The notes: generated by a model not told the origin, from the letters alone. DNA of 64,000 bases from Acidimicrobiaceae bacterium (GCA_003153575.1 PLZW01000022.1:80909-144908), one strand, 5' to 3'. Numbered from the stretch's first letter, positions 1-11,107 are shown. Numbers and translations are program-made.

Positions 1-603
1 AACAACGTCTACAACCTGGTGACGAAGCGGGCCAGGGCCGAGGCCGAGGCCCACGTCGAATGGATCGACGGGAACATCGGGTCCCGCCTGACCATGAAGT
101 ACCCGAGCGTCTATCTCATGGGTCCGAAGGCCTCCGGAGAGGTCCTCTCGGTGGCGTACGCCGGCGCCGGCCAGCACCAGGACGCGGGCGCCAAGATGGT
201 CCACGCCGCTCCCGAGACCACGTCGACCATCGTGTCCAAGTCGATCTCGAAGGACACCGGCATCACCACCTACCGCGGGCTGGTCCACGTCGACGAGGGT
301 GCCAAGAACGCCAAGAGCTTCGTCCGCTGCGACGCCCTCCTCCTCGACGACACCTCGGTGTCCGAAACCAAGCCCTACATGGAGGTCTGTGAGCGGGACG
401 CACGGATCGGTCACGAGGCCACCGTGTCCAAGGTCGGGGACGACCAGCTCTTCTACCTCATGAGCCGCGGCCTGTCCGAGACCCAGGCGATGGGCATGAT
501 CGTGAACGGCTTCATCGAGCCCATCACCCGGACGCTCCCGATGGAGTACGCGGTGGAGTGGAGCCGGCTCATCGAGCTCCAGATGGAAGGCTCGATCGGC
601 TGA
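1..603 (+). CDS. sufB: Fe-S cluster assembly protein SufB, C-terminal part (5' end outside window)
   Basis: Open frame from base 1; SufB C-terminal sequence ([34 protein letters not shown]..., [20 protein letters not shown]). Confidence 0.93.
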   Translation, partial: NNVYNLVTKRARAEAEAHVEWIDGNIGSRLTMKYPSVYLMGPKASGEVLSVAYAGAGQHQDAGAKMVHAAPETTSTIVSKSISKDTGITTYRGLVHVDEGAKNAKSFVRCDALLLDDTSVSETKPYMEVCERDARIGHEATVSKVGDDQLFYLMSRGLSETQAMGMIVNGFIEPITRTLPMEYAVEWSRLIELQMEGSIG

Positions 604-671
604 GGCCTCCTGGTGCGCGCGAGACCCCGCCTGCGCCAGAATGTCCTCTGACAATTCGAGGGAGCCCGCCC

Positions 672-1007
672 ATGCCCATGCGTGAAGAGTGCAAGCATTT
701 CCAGAGCCGGACCTACGACTCCGGGGAGGTCGCCCGCTTCTGCATACTCGACCTGGCACCTGAGGCCCCGTGGAAGTGCCCGGACGACTGCCCGTCCTAC
801 GCCCGGCGGCTGGCCGACGTCGGATGGAGCCATGGCTCACTGGTGGAGCCGGCGCTCGAGCCGATGCCCGATGTGCCCGGTGACGAGGCCGCCGCGTTGC
901 TCGACCAGGCCGAGGACATCATCAATGCCGTCGGGCCGTCGGCCATCGCCGACGTGATCGAACAGGAAGACAAGGGCGGCCGGAAGTGGTGGCGCCGGAA
1001 GCGGTGA
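672..1007 (+). CDS. small Cys-rich protein of unknown function, downstream of sufB
   Basis: ORF with ATG at 672 (MPMREECKHFQSRTYDSGEVARFC...WKCPDDCPSYARRL); four Cys in the N-terminal half; follows sufB. Confidence 0.65.
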   Translation: MPMREECKHFQSRTYDSGEVARFCILDLAPEAPWKCPDDCPSYARRLADVGWSHGSLVEPALEPMPDVPGDEAAALLDQAEDIINAVGPSAIADVIEQEDKGGRKWWRRKR

Positions 1008-1023
1008 TCCGTCCGTCGGGCGA

Positions 1024-1875
1024 TCAGTTCCCGGTGTAGGTCCCCGGCCGCTTCTCCATGAAGGCGGCCATCGCCTCCATCAGGTCGTCCGAGGACAGGA
1101 ACGCGGCATTCCAGGTGGCCACGTAGTCGAGTCCGTCGGCCACCGATCTCCCCTCCCCGGCGGCCAGGACGGCCTTGGTGCCCTGGACGGCCAGGGGTGA
1201 GTTGGCGGCGATCTCGGCGGCCATGTCCCGGGCGTCGGCCAGGACGGCGTCCGCGTCGGCGCTCACGTGGTTGATCAGTCCGATGGACTCGGCCCGGGCG
1301 GCGGTGATGTCCTTGCCGGTAAAGGCGAGTTCGGCCACGTGCCCTCTGCCGATGATGGCCGGCAGCCGTTGGAGGCTCCCGAGATCGGCCACGATGGCGA
1401 CCTTGGCCTCGCGCACCGAGAACTGGGCCTGGGCGCTGGCCATCCGGATGTCACAGGCTGCGATGAGATCGACGCCACCGCCGATGCACCAGCCGTGCAC
1501 CGCGGCGATTACCGGGAGTGGGCAGTCGGCCACCGAGGTGACCGACGCCTGGAGCCGGACGATCTCGGCGCGGGCATGGGTGGCACGGCCGGCGACAGAC
1601 AAGCGCGTGCCGTCATCGCCTCCCGGGCCGGTTATCGACGGCATGGCCGTGAGGTCGAGACCGACCGAGAAGTGGGGACCTTTGGCGGCCACCACCACGA
1701 CCCGCACGTCGCGGTCAGCACCGATCGCCGCCATGGCCGTCGGGAGATCGGACCAGAAATCGGGACCCATGGCGTTGCGCTTCTCGGGACGGTCGAGCCA
1801 CAACGTGGCGACGTGGTCGTCGACCTCGATGGTGAGGACGTCGGAGTGGAAGGAGTCGATGGTGGGAGCACGCAT
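1024..1875 (-). CDS. enoyl-CoA hydratase/isomerase (crotonase) family protein
   Basis: Crotonase fold motifs (LDRPEKRNAMG, VHGWCIGGGVDLIAACDIRMAS); ATG at 1875 preceded by TACGCT -10-like hexamer. Confidence 0.88.
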   Translation of the reverse strand: MRAPTIDSFHSDVLTIEVDDHVATLWLDRPEKRNAMGPDFWSDLPTAMAAIGADRDVRVVVVAAKGPHFSVGLDLTAMPSITGPGGDDGTRLSVAGRATHARAEIVRLQASVTSVADCPLPVIAAVHGWCIGGGVDLIAACDIRMASAQAQFSVREAKVAIVADLGSLQRLPAIIGRGHVAELAFTGKDITAARAESIGLINHVSADADAVLADARDMAAEIAANSPLAVQGTKAVLAAGEGRSVADGLDYVATWNAAFLSSDDLMEAMAAFMEKRPGTYTGN

Positions 1876-1943
1876 GGGAGCCCAGCGTAGGGCGGTGCCG
1901 GAAGGGGCGTGGGCCGGACGGGACCCAACAATTGCCAGGTAGT

Positions 1944-3329
1944 ATGAGTGCCGAGGCTCGTGCAACGGGCCTCGATCCGCGAGAGGCCCCGATCCTGCCC
2001 ACCTTCACCCCTGACCATGCCGCCGCCCTGCCTGGCGCCCCCTGGCTGGCACAGCGCCGTGTCGAGGCGGCCGAGGCCTTCTCCTCGTCCCCCCTCCCTA
2101 CGGAAAAGGACGAGGTGTGGCGCTACAGCCGCATCGACGACCTCGACCTCGAACGCTTCCGGCCCACGGGGTCGGAACATCCAGGAGGCGATCCCGGGCC
2201 CTCTTCCTCCGGGCGGCTCCACGCCCTGGTCGACGGGCTCGGGGCCCGCAGCGGCCTGGTGGTGACCATCAACGGTGTGCTCGCCACCCTCTCGTCGTCG
2301 GTCGGTGACGACGTAGTCGTGCTCGGTCGGGCAACCGACCATCCTGAGGGCGCCGACCTGCTGGGCGCGGTGCTCGCCGATCCTCACGACTTCCCCCTGC
2401 TCAATGACGCGTTCGCCATCGACCCGGTGGTGATCGATGTCCAGGCTGGGGCGACGGTCGCCGACCCGGTGGTCGTGGTGCACGTGGTGTCCGGCGCCGC
2501 TGGCGGCGCCGTGTTCCCCCGGACGGTCGTGCGTACCGGAGCCGGCGCCACCGCCGGGGTGATCGAGATCGTCGTCGACGCCGACTCCGGACTGCTGGCC
2601 GACGCGCCGACCGATCTGTTCTCGTCGGCCGGTCCCCCGGTCGAACGGCTGGTCGTGCCGGTGACCGAGCTCAAGGTCGGCGACGGGGCATCACTGGCCT
2701 ACGTGTCGATCCAGTCACTCGGCGGGGCCACCTGGCAGATGGCCCACCAGGCCAGCATCATCGGCGCCGACGCCACCCTGTCGAGCTATGCGGTGGCGCT
2801 CGGGGGCAGCTACGCCCGGCTGCGTACCGACTCCGCCCTGATGGGGGAGTCGGGTGCCAGCAGGCTCCGGGCCGCCTTCATCGGCCGGGACGATCAGATG
2901 CTCGACTTCCGGACCCTCCAGGACCACCGCGCACCACGGACGACGAGCGACCTCCTGTTCATGGGGGCCGTCGCCGACAGGTCGCACTCGGTCTACAGCG
3001 GGCTCATCCGGGTGCGCCGCGGCGCGGTCAAGTCCGACGCCATGCAGACCAATCACAACCTGGTGCTCGACGAGGGCGCCCATGCCGACTCGGTCCCCAA
3101 CCTCGACATCGAGGAGAACGATGTGAAGTGCAGCCACGGGTCCACCGTGGGCCCGGTCGACGAGGACCAGCGCTACTACCTCGAGTCGCGCGGCATCGAG
3201 CCCGGGCGCGCCGAGCAGCTGATCGTCGCCGGATTCTTCGAGAGCATCGCCGACCAGGTGCCGCTGCCCGGTGCCCGCGACCTCATTGGACGGGCTCTGG
3301 CCGAGCGGTCGGGGGTGTCCCATGGTTGA
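1944..3329 (+). CDS. sufD: Fe-S cluster assembly protein SufD
   Basis: SufD-type C-terminus (KSDAMQTNHNLVLDEGAHADSVPNLDIEENDVKCSHGSTVGPVDEDQRYYLESRGI) followed by Rieske and sufC genes. Confidence 0.92.
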   Translation: MSAEARATGLDPREAPILPTFTPDHAAALPGAPWLAQRRVEAAEAFSSSPLPTEKDEVWRYSRIDDLDLERFRPTGSEHPGGDPGPSSSGRLHALVDGLGARSGLVVTINGVLATLSSSVGDDVVVLGRATDHPEGADLLGAVLADPHDFPLLNDAFAIDPVVIDVQAGATVADPVVVVHVVSGAAGGAVFPRTVVRTGAGATAGVIEIVVDADSGLLADAPTDLFSSAGPPVERLVVPVTELKVGDGASLAYVSIQSLGGATWQMAHQASIIGADATLSSYAVALGGSYARLRTDSALMGESGASRLRAAFIGRDDQMLDFRTLQDHRAPRTTSDLLFMGAVADRSHSVYSGLIRVRRGAVKSDAMQTNHNLVLDEGAHADSVPNLDIEENDVKCSHGSTVGPVDEDQRYYLESRGIEPGRAEQLIVAGFFESIADQVPLPGARDLIGRALAERSGVSHG

Positions 3330-3669
3330 CGGGTCGGTGACGGCGCCCGACGGCCGGACGACCGCCCGCATGTGCGCGGTGGATGAGGTCGCCCCGGGTG
3401 AGGCGCGCCGTTTCGACGTGGCCGGACTGCGGGTGGCCCTGGTGCGGATCGACGACGAGTTCTTCGCCGTGGGCGACCGCTGCAGCCACGAGGACTTCTC
3501 GCTGGCGGACGGCGAGGTCTGGGGCTCCGAATTCGAGATCGAGTGCGCCAAGCACGGCTCGACGTTCGATCTGCGCACCGGAGCGCCGTGCTCGCTCCCG
3601 GCGACCAGGCCGGTGCCCGTCTACGACGTGCTGGTCGTCGATGGCGACGTCCTGGTGGTGGTTCCATGA
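3322..3669 (+). CDS. Rieske [2Fe-2S] ferredoxin-like protein (SUF locus)
   Basis: CxH and CxxH ligand motifs (DRCSHEDF...ECAKHGSTFDLRTG); overlaps sufD end and sufC start. Confidence 0.88.
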   Translation: MVDGSVTAPDGRTTARMCAVDEVAPGEARRFDVAGLRVALVRIDDEFFAVGDRCSHEDFSLADGEVWGSEFEIECAKHGSTFDLRTGAPCSLPATRPVPVYDVLVVDGDVLVVVP

Positions 3670-4400
3670 GCACGGGGGAACTGGTCATCGAGGACCTGCG
3701 GGCCGGCATCCCGGGCCGCGAGATCCTGCAGGGGCTGTCCCTGACCGTCCGCAGTGGTGAGGTCCATGCCGTCATGGGGCCGAATGGCTCCGGCAAGAGC
3801 ACGCTCGCCCACGTACTGATGGGCCGCCCCGGCTACGAGGTCCTCGGGGGTTCGGTCACCCTGGACGGCATCGACCTGCTCGCCCTGCCGACGTGGCAGC
3901 GGGCCCGCGCCGGGCTGTTCCTGGCCATGCAGCATCCGATCGAAGTACCGGGCGTCTCGTTGGTGGAGTCGCTGACCGCCGCCCGCCAGACAGTCCCGGG
4001 CGGTCCATTCCCCGACGTACTGGAGCGCCTCAATGCCGAGGCGGCCCGGATCAGTTTCGACGAGCGGTTCCTCGACCGTTCACTCAACGTCGACCTGTCG
4101 GGCGGCGAGCGCAAGCGCAACGAGACCCTGCAGCTGGGGGTCCTGCGGCCACGATTCGCCGTGCTCGACGAGATCGACTCGGGATTGGACGTCGATGCGC
4201 TCGCCGATGTCGGCCGGCGCGTCCAGGAGGCCACCTCCGAATGGGGCCTCGGCGTGCTCGCCATCACGCATTTCCGCCGCCTGCTCGACGTCTTGCGACC
4301 TGATGTCGTCCATGTGCTCTCCGGAGGCCGGGTGGTTGCAACCGGGGGCGCAGAACTGGCCGAGATCGTAGACCGCACCGGGTACGCCGCCTACACCTGA
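3666..4400 (+). CDS. sufC: Fe-S cluster assembly ATPase SufC (copy 1)
   Basis: Walker A GPNGSGKST, signature LSGGERKRNE, Walker B FAVLDEIDSGLDVDAL. Confidence 0.92.
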   Translation: MSTGELVIEDLRAGIPGREILQGLSLTVRSGEVHAVMGPNGSGKSTLAHVLMGRPGYEVLGGSVTLDGIDLLALPTWQRARAGLFLAMQHPIEVPGVSLVESLTAARQTVPGGPFPDVLERLNAEAARISFDERFLDRSLNVDLSGGERKRNETLQLGVLRPRFAVLDEIDSGLDVDALADVGRRVQEATSEWGLGVLAITHFRRLLDVLRPDVVHVLSGGRVVATGGAELAEIVDRTGYAAYT

Positions 4401-4458
4401 GCCACGTCTGATCCGACCCTGCCCCGGCGGCGCGAGCCGGGGTTGCTAGCGTCACCAC

Positions 4459-5952
4459 ATGGCCCGCCGAGACCGTCGCCGAGGAGGCGCCCACAGCCCC
4501 AAGCGCAGGGGCGATCCCGACGGTCCGGCCGCGAGCGACCCGGAGGGCGATGCGCCCTCCCCAGCGGGTGACCCCTCGGATTCGGCGGGCGAACCGTCGG
4601 CTGTCGACTCCGGCACGGCAGCCGCGGCGCCGGGTGGCGTCCCACCCGCTTCGACGGCCGACCACTCGACCGACGCAGGGATGGTCGCCTCGTCCGGCGC
4701 GGTCGACCTGGGTGCGACCATGACCCGAAAGGAGCGCCGCGAGGCCGGTGCGGCCGGTAGCGCCGGGGCGAAGAAGGCAAAGCGGACGAAGGCCAAGCGC
4801 ACCTGGCTCGACTGGGTGCTCCTGTCCGGCGTCATCCTGGTGTCGCTCGCCCTGATCGCCGCCGTTTCGGGCTACGCGTACGTGCAGTACCGCTTCAGCC
4901 AGGTGACCAAGGTGACCGTCAAACACCTCAAGGTGGCGCCGCCCGGCGCCCCGTTCAATGTCCTCATGATCGGCTCGGACACACGGGCCAACGTCACGAG
5001 CGGGGCGGACCAGAAGGCCTACGGCAACACGTCGACAGCCGGCGGTCAGCGAAGTGACGTGATCAAGATCGCCCATGTCGTGCCGGCGACCGGGCAGGTC
5101 AGCATCCTCTCGATCCCCCGTGACACAGTGGTCAAGGTGGCCGGCGACACCAGCCAGATCGGGACGTACAACCGGATCAACGCCACCTACAACAGTGGGC
5201 CCGACCAGCTGGTCCAGACGATCGAGGCCAACTTCGGCATTCCCATCGAGCACGTGGTGCAGCTCAACTTCGTCGGGTTCCGGGGTGCCGTGGACGCCAT
5301 CGGCGGCGTCTACCTGAACTTCCCCTACCCGGCCAAGGACAGCTACACCGGGCTCGACATCACGACCCCGGGCTGCCAGCACCTGAACGGTGGTTACTCC
5401 CTCGCCGTGGCCCGCAGCCGTCATTACCAGTACGAAGAGAACGGCTACTGGCAGTACGACGGAACCAGCGATTTCGGAAGGATCCAGCGTCAGAACGCCT
5501 TCTTGAAGGCCCTCATCAACCAAGCCGAGAAGCAGTACAACCCGCTGACGCTCAACGCCTTCATCGGCTCGGTGGTCCAAGGCGTCACCATCGACTCCAC
5601 CTTCACCATCCGCGGACTCGTCTCCATCGCCCAGCAGTTCAAGGGCTTCGCCTCCAACTCGCTGGCCACCTCGACGCTTCCCGCCTACTCGTCGAGCTCT
5701 TCGGTGTTCTATTCACTGGGCTCGGTGCTGTACGTCCAGCAGCCCCAGGCCGAACAGGTGATCAGCCAGTTCCTGGGGGGACCTGCGCCGGTACCGCTGA
5801 CGCCTCCGCCGGGCCCGTACGGTGCGGTGTCGACCACCACGACGACGACCCCCTCCGCCACCTACTCCACGGGCGGGAACACTCCGTCGACCACGGCGCC
5901 GGCGGTCACCACGACAACGGTCCAGACCAACTTCGACCCGACACCCTGCTGA
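4459..5952 (+). CDS. LytR-CpsA-Psr (LCP) family cell-wall protein with Ser/Thr-rich C-terminal tail
   Basis: N-terminal cytoplasmic region, one TM helix, LCP core (NVLMIGSDTRAN, RSDVIKIAHV, SILSIPRDTVVKV, RINATYNSGPDQLVQTIE). Confidence 0.9.
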   Translation: MARRDRRRGGAHSPKRRGDPDGPAASDPEGDAPSPAGDPSDSAGEPSAVDSGTAAAAPGGVPPASTADHSTDAGMVASSGAVDLGATMTRKERREAGAAGSAGAKKAKRTKAKRTWLDWVLLSGVILVSLALIAAVSGYAYVQYRFSQVTKVTVKHLKVAPPGAPFNVLMIGSDTRANVTSGADQKAYGNTSTAGGQRSDVIKIAHVVPATGQVSILSIPRDTVVKVAGDTSQIGTYNRINATYNSGPDQLVQTIEANFGIPIEHVVQLNFVGFRGAVDAIGGVYLNFPYPAKDSYTGLDITTPGCQHLNGGYSLAVARSRHYQYEENGYWQYDGTSDFGRIQRQNAFLKALINQAEKQYNPLTLNAFIGSVVQGVTIDSTFTIRGLVSIAQQFKGFASNSLATSTLPAYSSSSSVFYSLGSVLYVQQPQAEQVISQFLGGPAPVPLTPPPGPYGAVSTTTTTTPSATYSTGGNTPSTTAPAVTTTTVQTNFDPTPC

Positions 5953-6048
5953 GTCCGCCGGACCGCCGAATCGACCGGTAGGTGCGTCCGACCGTCCGAT
6001 CGACCGGTGGGTGCGCGCCGGGCGGTGCTTGTGTCCGGTCCGGCGGAC
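5953..6048. repeat. 12-bp perfect inverted repeat (GTCCGCCGGACC 5953-5964 / GGTCCGGCGGAC 6037-6048) enclosing degenerate GATCGACCGGTRGGTGCG direct repeats
   Basis: Read directly from sequence; spacer between convergent LCP and sufU genes. Confidence 0.75.
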
Positions 6049-6122
6049 ATGCGCCGGGCGGTGTGGGGATCGAACGGTGCGGGTGGCGAACAGTGCAGCG
6101 GATCGAACGTGCGGAGTCCCGC

Positions 6123-6620
6123 TCAGGCGGGGACGCCCACCTCGTCGAGACCTTGGGTCAGCGTGTTCCAGCTGAGTGTTGCGCACTTGATCCGGACCGG
6201 GAACTTGACCACGCCCTGGAGGGCGGCGAGCTCGCCTAGGGCGTCGACGTCGATGGCCTCGGGCTCGGGGGCCTCGACCGGTTCGCCGCCAGCCCCGTTG
6301 GACGGGAGCGTGGATTCGTGGATCGACATCATCCCCTTGAAGGTGGCGATCAGCCCGCGCACCTGGTCCAACGGCTTGCCCTTGACCGCCGCCGACATCA
6401 GCGAGGCCGACGACTGGCTGATCGAGCAACCGGTGCCGGCGATCTTGATGTCGGCCAGCACCCCGTCTTCGACGTCGAGGGTCACCACGATCTCATCGCC
6501 GCACAGCGGGTTGAAACCCTCCACCCGGACGGCCGGTGGGGACTCGAGCTCCCCCCGGTTCCGGGGCGAGCGGTAGTGGTCGAGGATGATCTCCCGATAG
6601 AGGTCTTCGAGGCCGGGCAT
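6123..6620 (-). CDS. sufU: SUF system scaffold protein SufU (NifU-like)
   Basis: MPGLEDLYREIILDHYRSPRNRGEL..NPLCGDEI...GTGCSISQSSASLM...RIKCATLSWNTL. Confidence 0.93.
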   Translation of the reverse strand: MPGLEDLYREIILDHYRSPRNRGELESPPAVRVEGFNPLCGDEIVVTLDVEDGVLADIKIAGTGCSISQSSASLMSAAVKGKPLDQVRGLIATFKGMMSIHESTLPSNGAGGEPVEAPEPEAIDVDALGELAALQGVVKFPVRIKCATLSWNTLTQGLDEVGVPA

Positions 6621-6684
6621 CAGACCGGGGTCCCTTCGTCGCGGGGGTGCGGCGGCACCCAGGGCAGATCGTACCGGGGGTCGG

Positions 6685-7934
6685 TCACGCGAAGAACCGC
6701 CCGGCGGCGTCGAGCGCCTCGACCAGGCTGTCGACGTCGTGCTCGTCGTTGTAGAGCGCCAATGAGGCCCGAGCCGTGGCATTGACCCCGAGGCGTCGCA
6801 TCAACGGCTTGGCGCAGTGGTGGCCGGCCCGCACGCACACCCCGTACTCGTCGAGGATCTGGGAGATGTCGTGGGGGTGGATGTCGCGGAAGGCGAACGA
6901 GATCACGCCCCCCCGTGCCTCGGCCTCGGGAGGACCGAAGATGCGGATGTCGTCGCCGAAGCGGTCGCCAAGCGCACCGAGGGCATAACCGGTGAGGGCG
7001 ATCTCGTGGGCCCGCACCGCCTCCATGCCCACGGCATCCAGATAGTCGACCGCCGCACCGAGGCCGATGGCCTCGGTAATCGGCGGGGTGCCGGCTTCGA
7101 AGCGCCAGGGGATGTCATTCGGGGTGAAGCCGTCCTTGCGGACGTCCAGGATCATCTCCCCCCCGCCGAGGAACGGGGGAAGCGACTCGAGCAGGGACTC
7201 GCGGCCCCAGAGCACGCCTATCCCCGTGGGCCCGAGCATCTTGTGGGCACTGAAGGCGAGTAGGTCGACACCGAGGGCCGTGACGTCGGTGGGCAGGTGG
7301 GGGACCGACTGGCAGGCATCGGCCACCACCACGGCGCCCGCCGCGTGGGCGGCGGCCGACAGTTCGGCCACCGGGTTGAGAGTGCCCAGCACATTCGACA
7401 TGCAGGTGATCCCGAGCACCTTCGCCCCGTCGAGCACTCGGTCGAGATCGTCGAGGACCAGCCGGCCGTCGTCGTCGATGGGCAGCCACCGCAGCTCGAT
7501 GCCGCGCTCGGCGGCGAGCATGTGCCAGGGGACGATGTTGGCGTGGTGCTCCATCTCGGTGAGGACGACGACGTCGCCCCGCTGCAGGTGGGTGCGGCCC
7601 CAGGCGTGGGCCACGAGGTTGAGTGCCTCGGTGGCGTTCTTGGTGAAGACGATCTCGCGGGCGGGATGCGGCGCGCCGATGAAGCGGCCCACATTGGCCC
7701 GGGCCGCCTCGAACCGGCGGGTGGCCTCTTCGGCGATCGAGTAGACGCCCCGGTGCACGTTGGCATGGGTGGTCTCGTCGTACTCCCGCATGGCATCGAG
7801 CACCGCGGTGGGGCGCTGCGACGAGGCGGCCGAATCGAGATAGGTGATCCGTCGACCGTGGACCTCGCGGGCGAGGAGGGGGAAGTCCTTGGCCAAGGTG
7901 GCGGCATCAAGGGACGGCTCGGTGGTGGCAGGGG

Positions 7935-7947
<13 letters not shown>
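6685..7947 (-). CDS. sufS: cysteine desulfurase SufS
   Basis: PLP Lys motif FSAHKMLGPTGIGVLWG; RAGHHCAKPLMRRLGV active-site Cys loop. Confidence 0.95.
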
Positions 7948-8705
<758 letters not shown>

Positions 8706-8712
8706 GCCCCCG

Positions 8713-8751
8713 ATTGTAGCCTCTCCAGAGGATTTCTCCTACGGTCGTAGG
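8713..8751 (-). promoter_or_regulatory. putative promoter/operator of sufC2-sufS-sufU: TACAAT -10-like (8713-8718) with palindromes CCTCTCCAGAGG (8720-8731) and CCTACGGTCGTAGG (8738-8751)
   Basis: Direct reading; TACAAT 7 nt from GTG start; dyad arms upstream of it. Confidence 0.45.
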
Positions 8752-8841
8752 GGGAATCTCCCGGGTCCGGCGGCCGTCGGTGATAGGGGCCGCGAACAGG
8801 GGAATTATCGTCATCCGGGGGTCAGCCGATACGGTACCGCC

Positions 8842-11034
8842 ATGGCCGACCCCTGGAATTACGCCGGTCCGGTCACCCACCTCGGGTCGGGTACCGGCTC
8901 GGTGACCCTGGTCGACGAATCGACCTTCGCCATCAGCGGGAGCGCGGGCGACATCGTCCCGGGCGCGGCCCAGGGCCTCTTCGTACGGGACACCCGGATC
9001 CTCTCCCGGTTCGAGGTACTCCTGAACGGGGTGGCGGCCGAACCTCTCACTGCGGTGACCACCGACCCCTTCAGCGCCACATTCGTGTCCCGGAACGTGC
9101 CCGCTCCCGGCCGGGCCGACTCCACCCTGCTGGTGTTCCGCCACCGGCACGTGGGCCAGGGAATGCGTGAGGAGTTGGTTCTGCGCAACTTCGGCGACGA
9201 GGCCACCGCGTGCACCGTGGACGTGCTCATCGACGCCGACTTCGCCGACCTGTTCGCTGTGAAGGAGGGACGGGTGGTGCACGACGCCCATCACGGGAAC
9301 GTCTCGACCCAGGTGGCCGACGGACCCACGGCGCCCGGGACCGACGACGACCCGGCGTCCACACTGACCTACACCTACCGCCGGGGCCCCGTGGCCCGGG
9401 GCGTGGAGATCCAGGCGGTGGGCGCGGAGCGGTTGGCGCCGGGACTCTTGACCTTCGAGATCGTCGTGCCGGCTCGGGGCGAGTGGTCGACGTGCGTGGA
9501 GGTGGCACCGGTCATCGACGGCAAGGTGTTCGCCCCCAAGTACCGCTGCGGCGAGCCTGTCGAGCGGGCCACGCCCACCGAGCGTCTGGCCGAATGGCGT
9601 CGCCAGGTCCCCCAGGTGCAGACCGACCATCCCGCGCTCAAACAGGTCGTGGCCCGTAGCGCCGAGGACCTCGGTGCACTGCGCATCTTCGATCCCGACC
9701 ACCCCGAGCGCGTCGTGGTGGCTGCCGGCGCGCCCTGGTTCATGACCGTGTTCGGCAGGGACTCGTTGCTGACTGCGTGGATGGCCCTCCTGGTCGACCC
9801 CGACCTGGCCCGCGGCGTACTTCAGACGCTGGCCCGATTCCAGGGTCAGGAGGTCGATCCGCGCCACGAGGAGGAGCCCGGCCGCATCCTCCACGAGATG
9901 CGATTCGGCGACGCCGCCTCGTTGTCGCTCGGTGGCGGGAGCATCTACTACGGGACGGCGGACGCCACACCGCTCTTCGTGATGCTGCTGGGTGAGATGC
10001 GCCGGTGGGGCGTAGCCCGCGAATTGGTCGACGAGCTGCTTCCCAACGCGGCTCGGGCGATCGAGTGGATCGAGCACTTCGGGGACGCCGACGGAGACGG
10101 CTACGTCGAGTACCACCGGGCCACCGACCGCGGCTTGGCCAACCAGGGCTGGAAGGACAGTTGGGACGGTATCCGCTACGGCGACGGACGGGTGGCCGAG
10201 GCGCCCATCGCTCTCGCCGAGGTGCAGGCCTACACCTACGGTGCCTACCTGGCCAGCGCCCACTTCGCCTTCGAGGCCGGGGACACCGCCACCTACGACC
10301 GCTTCCGCTCCAAGGCGGCCCACCTCAAGGCCAACTTCAACCGCGACTTCTGGCTGGAGGAGAAGGGATGGTTCGCCGTCGGACTCGACGCCGACAAGAA
10401 GCCGATCGATTCCTTGACGTCCAACATCGGCCACTGCCTGTGGACCGGGATCGTCGATGAGGACAAAGCCCTCCAAGTCGCCCAGGCCCTCGTCGGTCCG
10501 TCCATGTTCTCAGGCTGGGGACTGCGCACGCTGTCGAGCGACAACGGTGGGTACAACCCGATCAGCTACCACTGCGGCTCCGTGTGGCCCCACGACACCG
10601 CCATCGTGGCCGCCGGGTTGGCCCGCTACGGCTTCGACGGCGCCGCCCAGCAGCTCATCTTCGGCCTGCTCGACGCCGCCTCGGCCCAAGGTGGACGCCT
10701 GCCGGAGCTGTTCAGCGGTCTCGATCGGGGCGAGCTCACCGTGCCGGTCGGCTATCCGACGTCGTGCTCACCGCAGGCCTGGGCTTCGGCGTCGCCGCTG
10801 TTGTGCCTGCGGACACTGCTCCGCCTCGACCCGTGGATCCCCTACGGCAAGACGTGGCTGTCGCCGAACCTGCCCGAGGGCATCGGCTACCTGAAGGTCG
10901 AGGGCATCCCCCTGGCCGGGTCGCGGGTCACCATCGAGGTGGGCGACGAGGTGCCGGGCGGGGTCTCGATCAGTGGACTGCCCCCCGACATCGAGGTCAT
11001 CCGCGAGCCCCGCCACCCGAGCACCGCCGTCTGA
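8842..11034 (+). CDS. glycogen debranching enzyme / amylo-alpha-1,6-glucosidase family
   Basis: GDE N-terminal-like domain (LFVRDTRILSRFEVLLNG) plus (alpha/alpha)6 catalytic part (GRDSLLTAWMAL, NQGWKDSWDGI, GYNPISYHCGSVWPHDTAI). Confidence 0.88.
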   Translation: MADPWNYAGPVTHLGSGTGSVTLVDESTFAISGSAGDIVPGAAQGLFVRDTRILSRFEVLLNGVAAEPLTAVTTDPFSATFVSRNVPAPGRADSTLLVFRHRHVGQGMREELVLRNFGDEATACTVDVLIDADFADLFAVKEGRVVHDAHHGNVSTQVADGPTAPGTDDDPASTLTYTYRRGPVARGVEIQAVGAERLAPGLLTFEIVVPARGEWSTCVEVAPVIDGKVFAPKYRCGEPVERATPTERLAEWRRQVPQVQTDHPALKQVVARSAEDLGALRIFDPDHPERVVVAAGAPWFMTVFGRDSLLTAWMALLVDPDLARGVLQTLARFQGQEVDPRHEEEPGRILHEMRFGDAASLSLGGGSIYYGTADATPLFVMLLGEMRRWGVARELVDELLPNAARAIEWIEHFGDADGDGYVEYHRATDRGLANQGWKDSWDGIRYGDGRVAEAPIALAEVQAYTYGAYLASAHFAFEAGDTATYDRFRSKAAHLKANFNRDFWLEEKGWFAVGLDADKKPIDSLTSNIGHCLWTGIVDEDKALQVAQALVGPSMFSGWGLRTLSSDNGGYNPISYHCGSVWPHDTAIVAAGLARYGFDGAAQQLIFGLLDAASAQGGRLPELFSGLDRGELTVPVGYPTSCSPQAWASASPLLCLRTLLRLDPWIPYGKTWLSPNLPEGIGYLKVEGIPLAGSRVTIEVGDEVPGGVSISGLPPDIEVIREPRHPSTAV

Positions 11035-11107
11035 GCCGGCACTGGCCTGTGCGCCGGAACGGGTTCACCGAACCCTGGAAACCATCTCCGGCGTCATCGA
11101 GCCGGTG

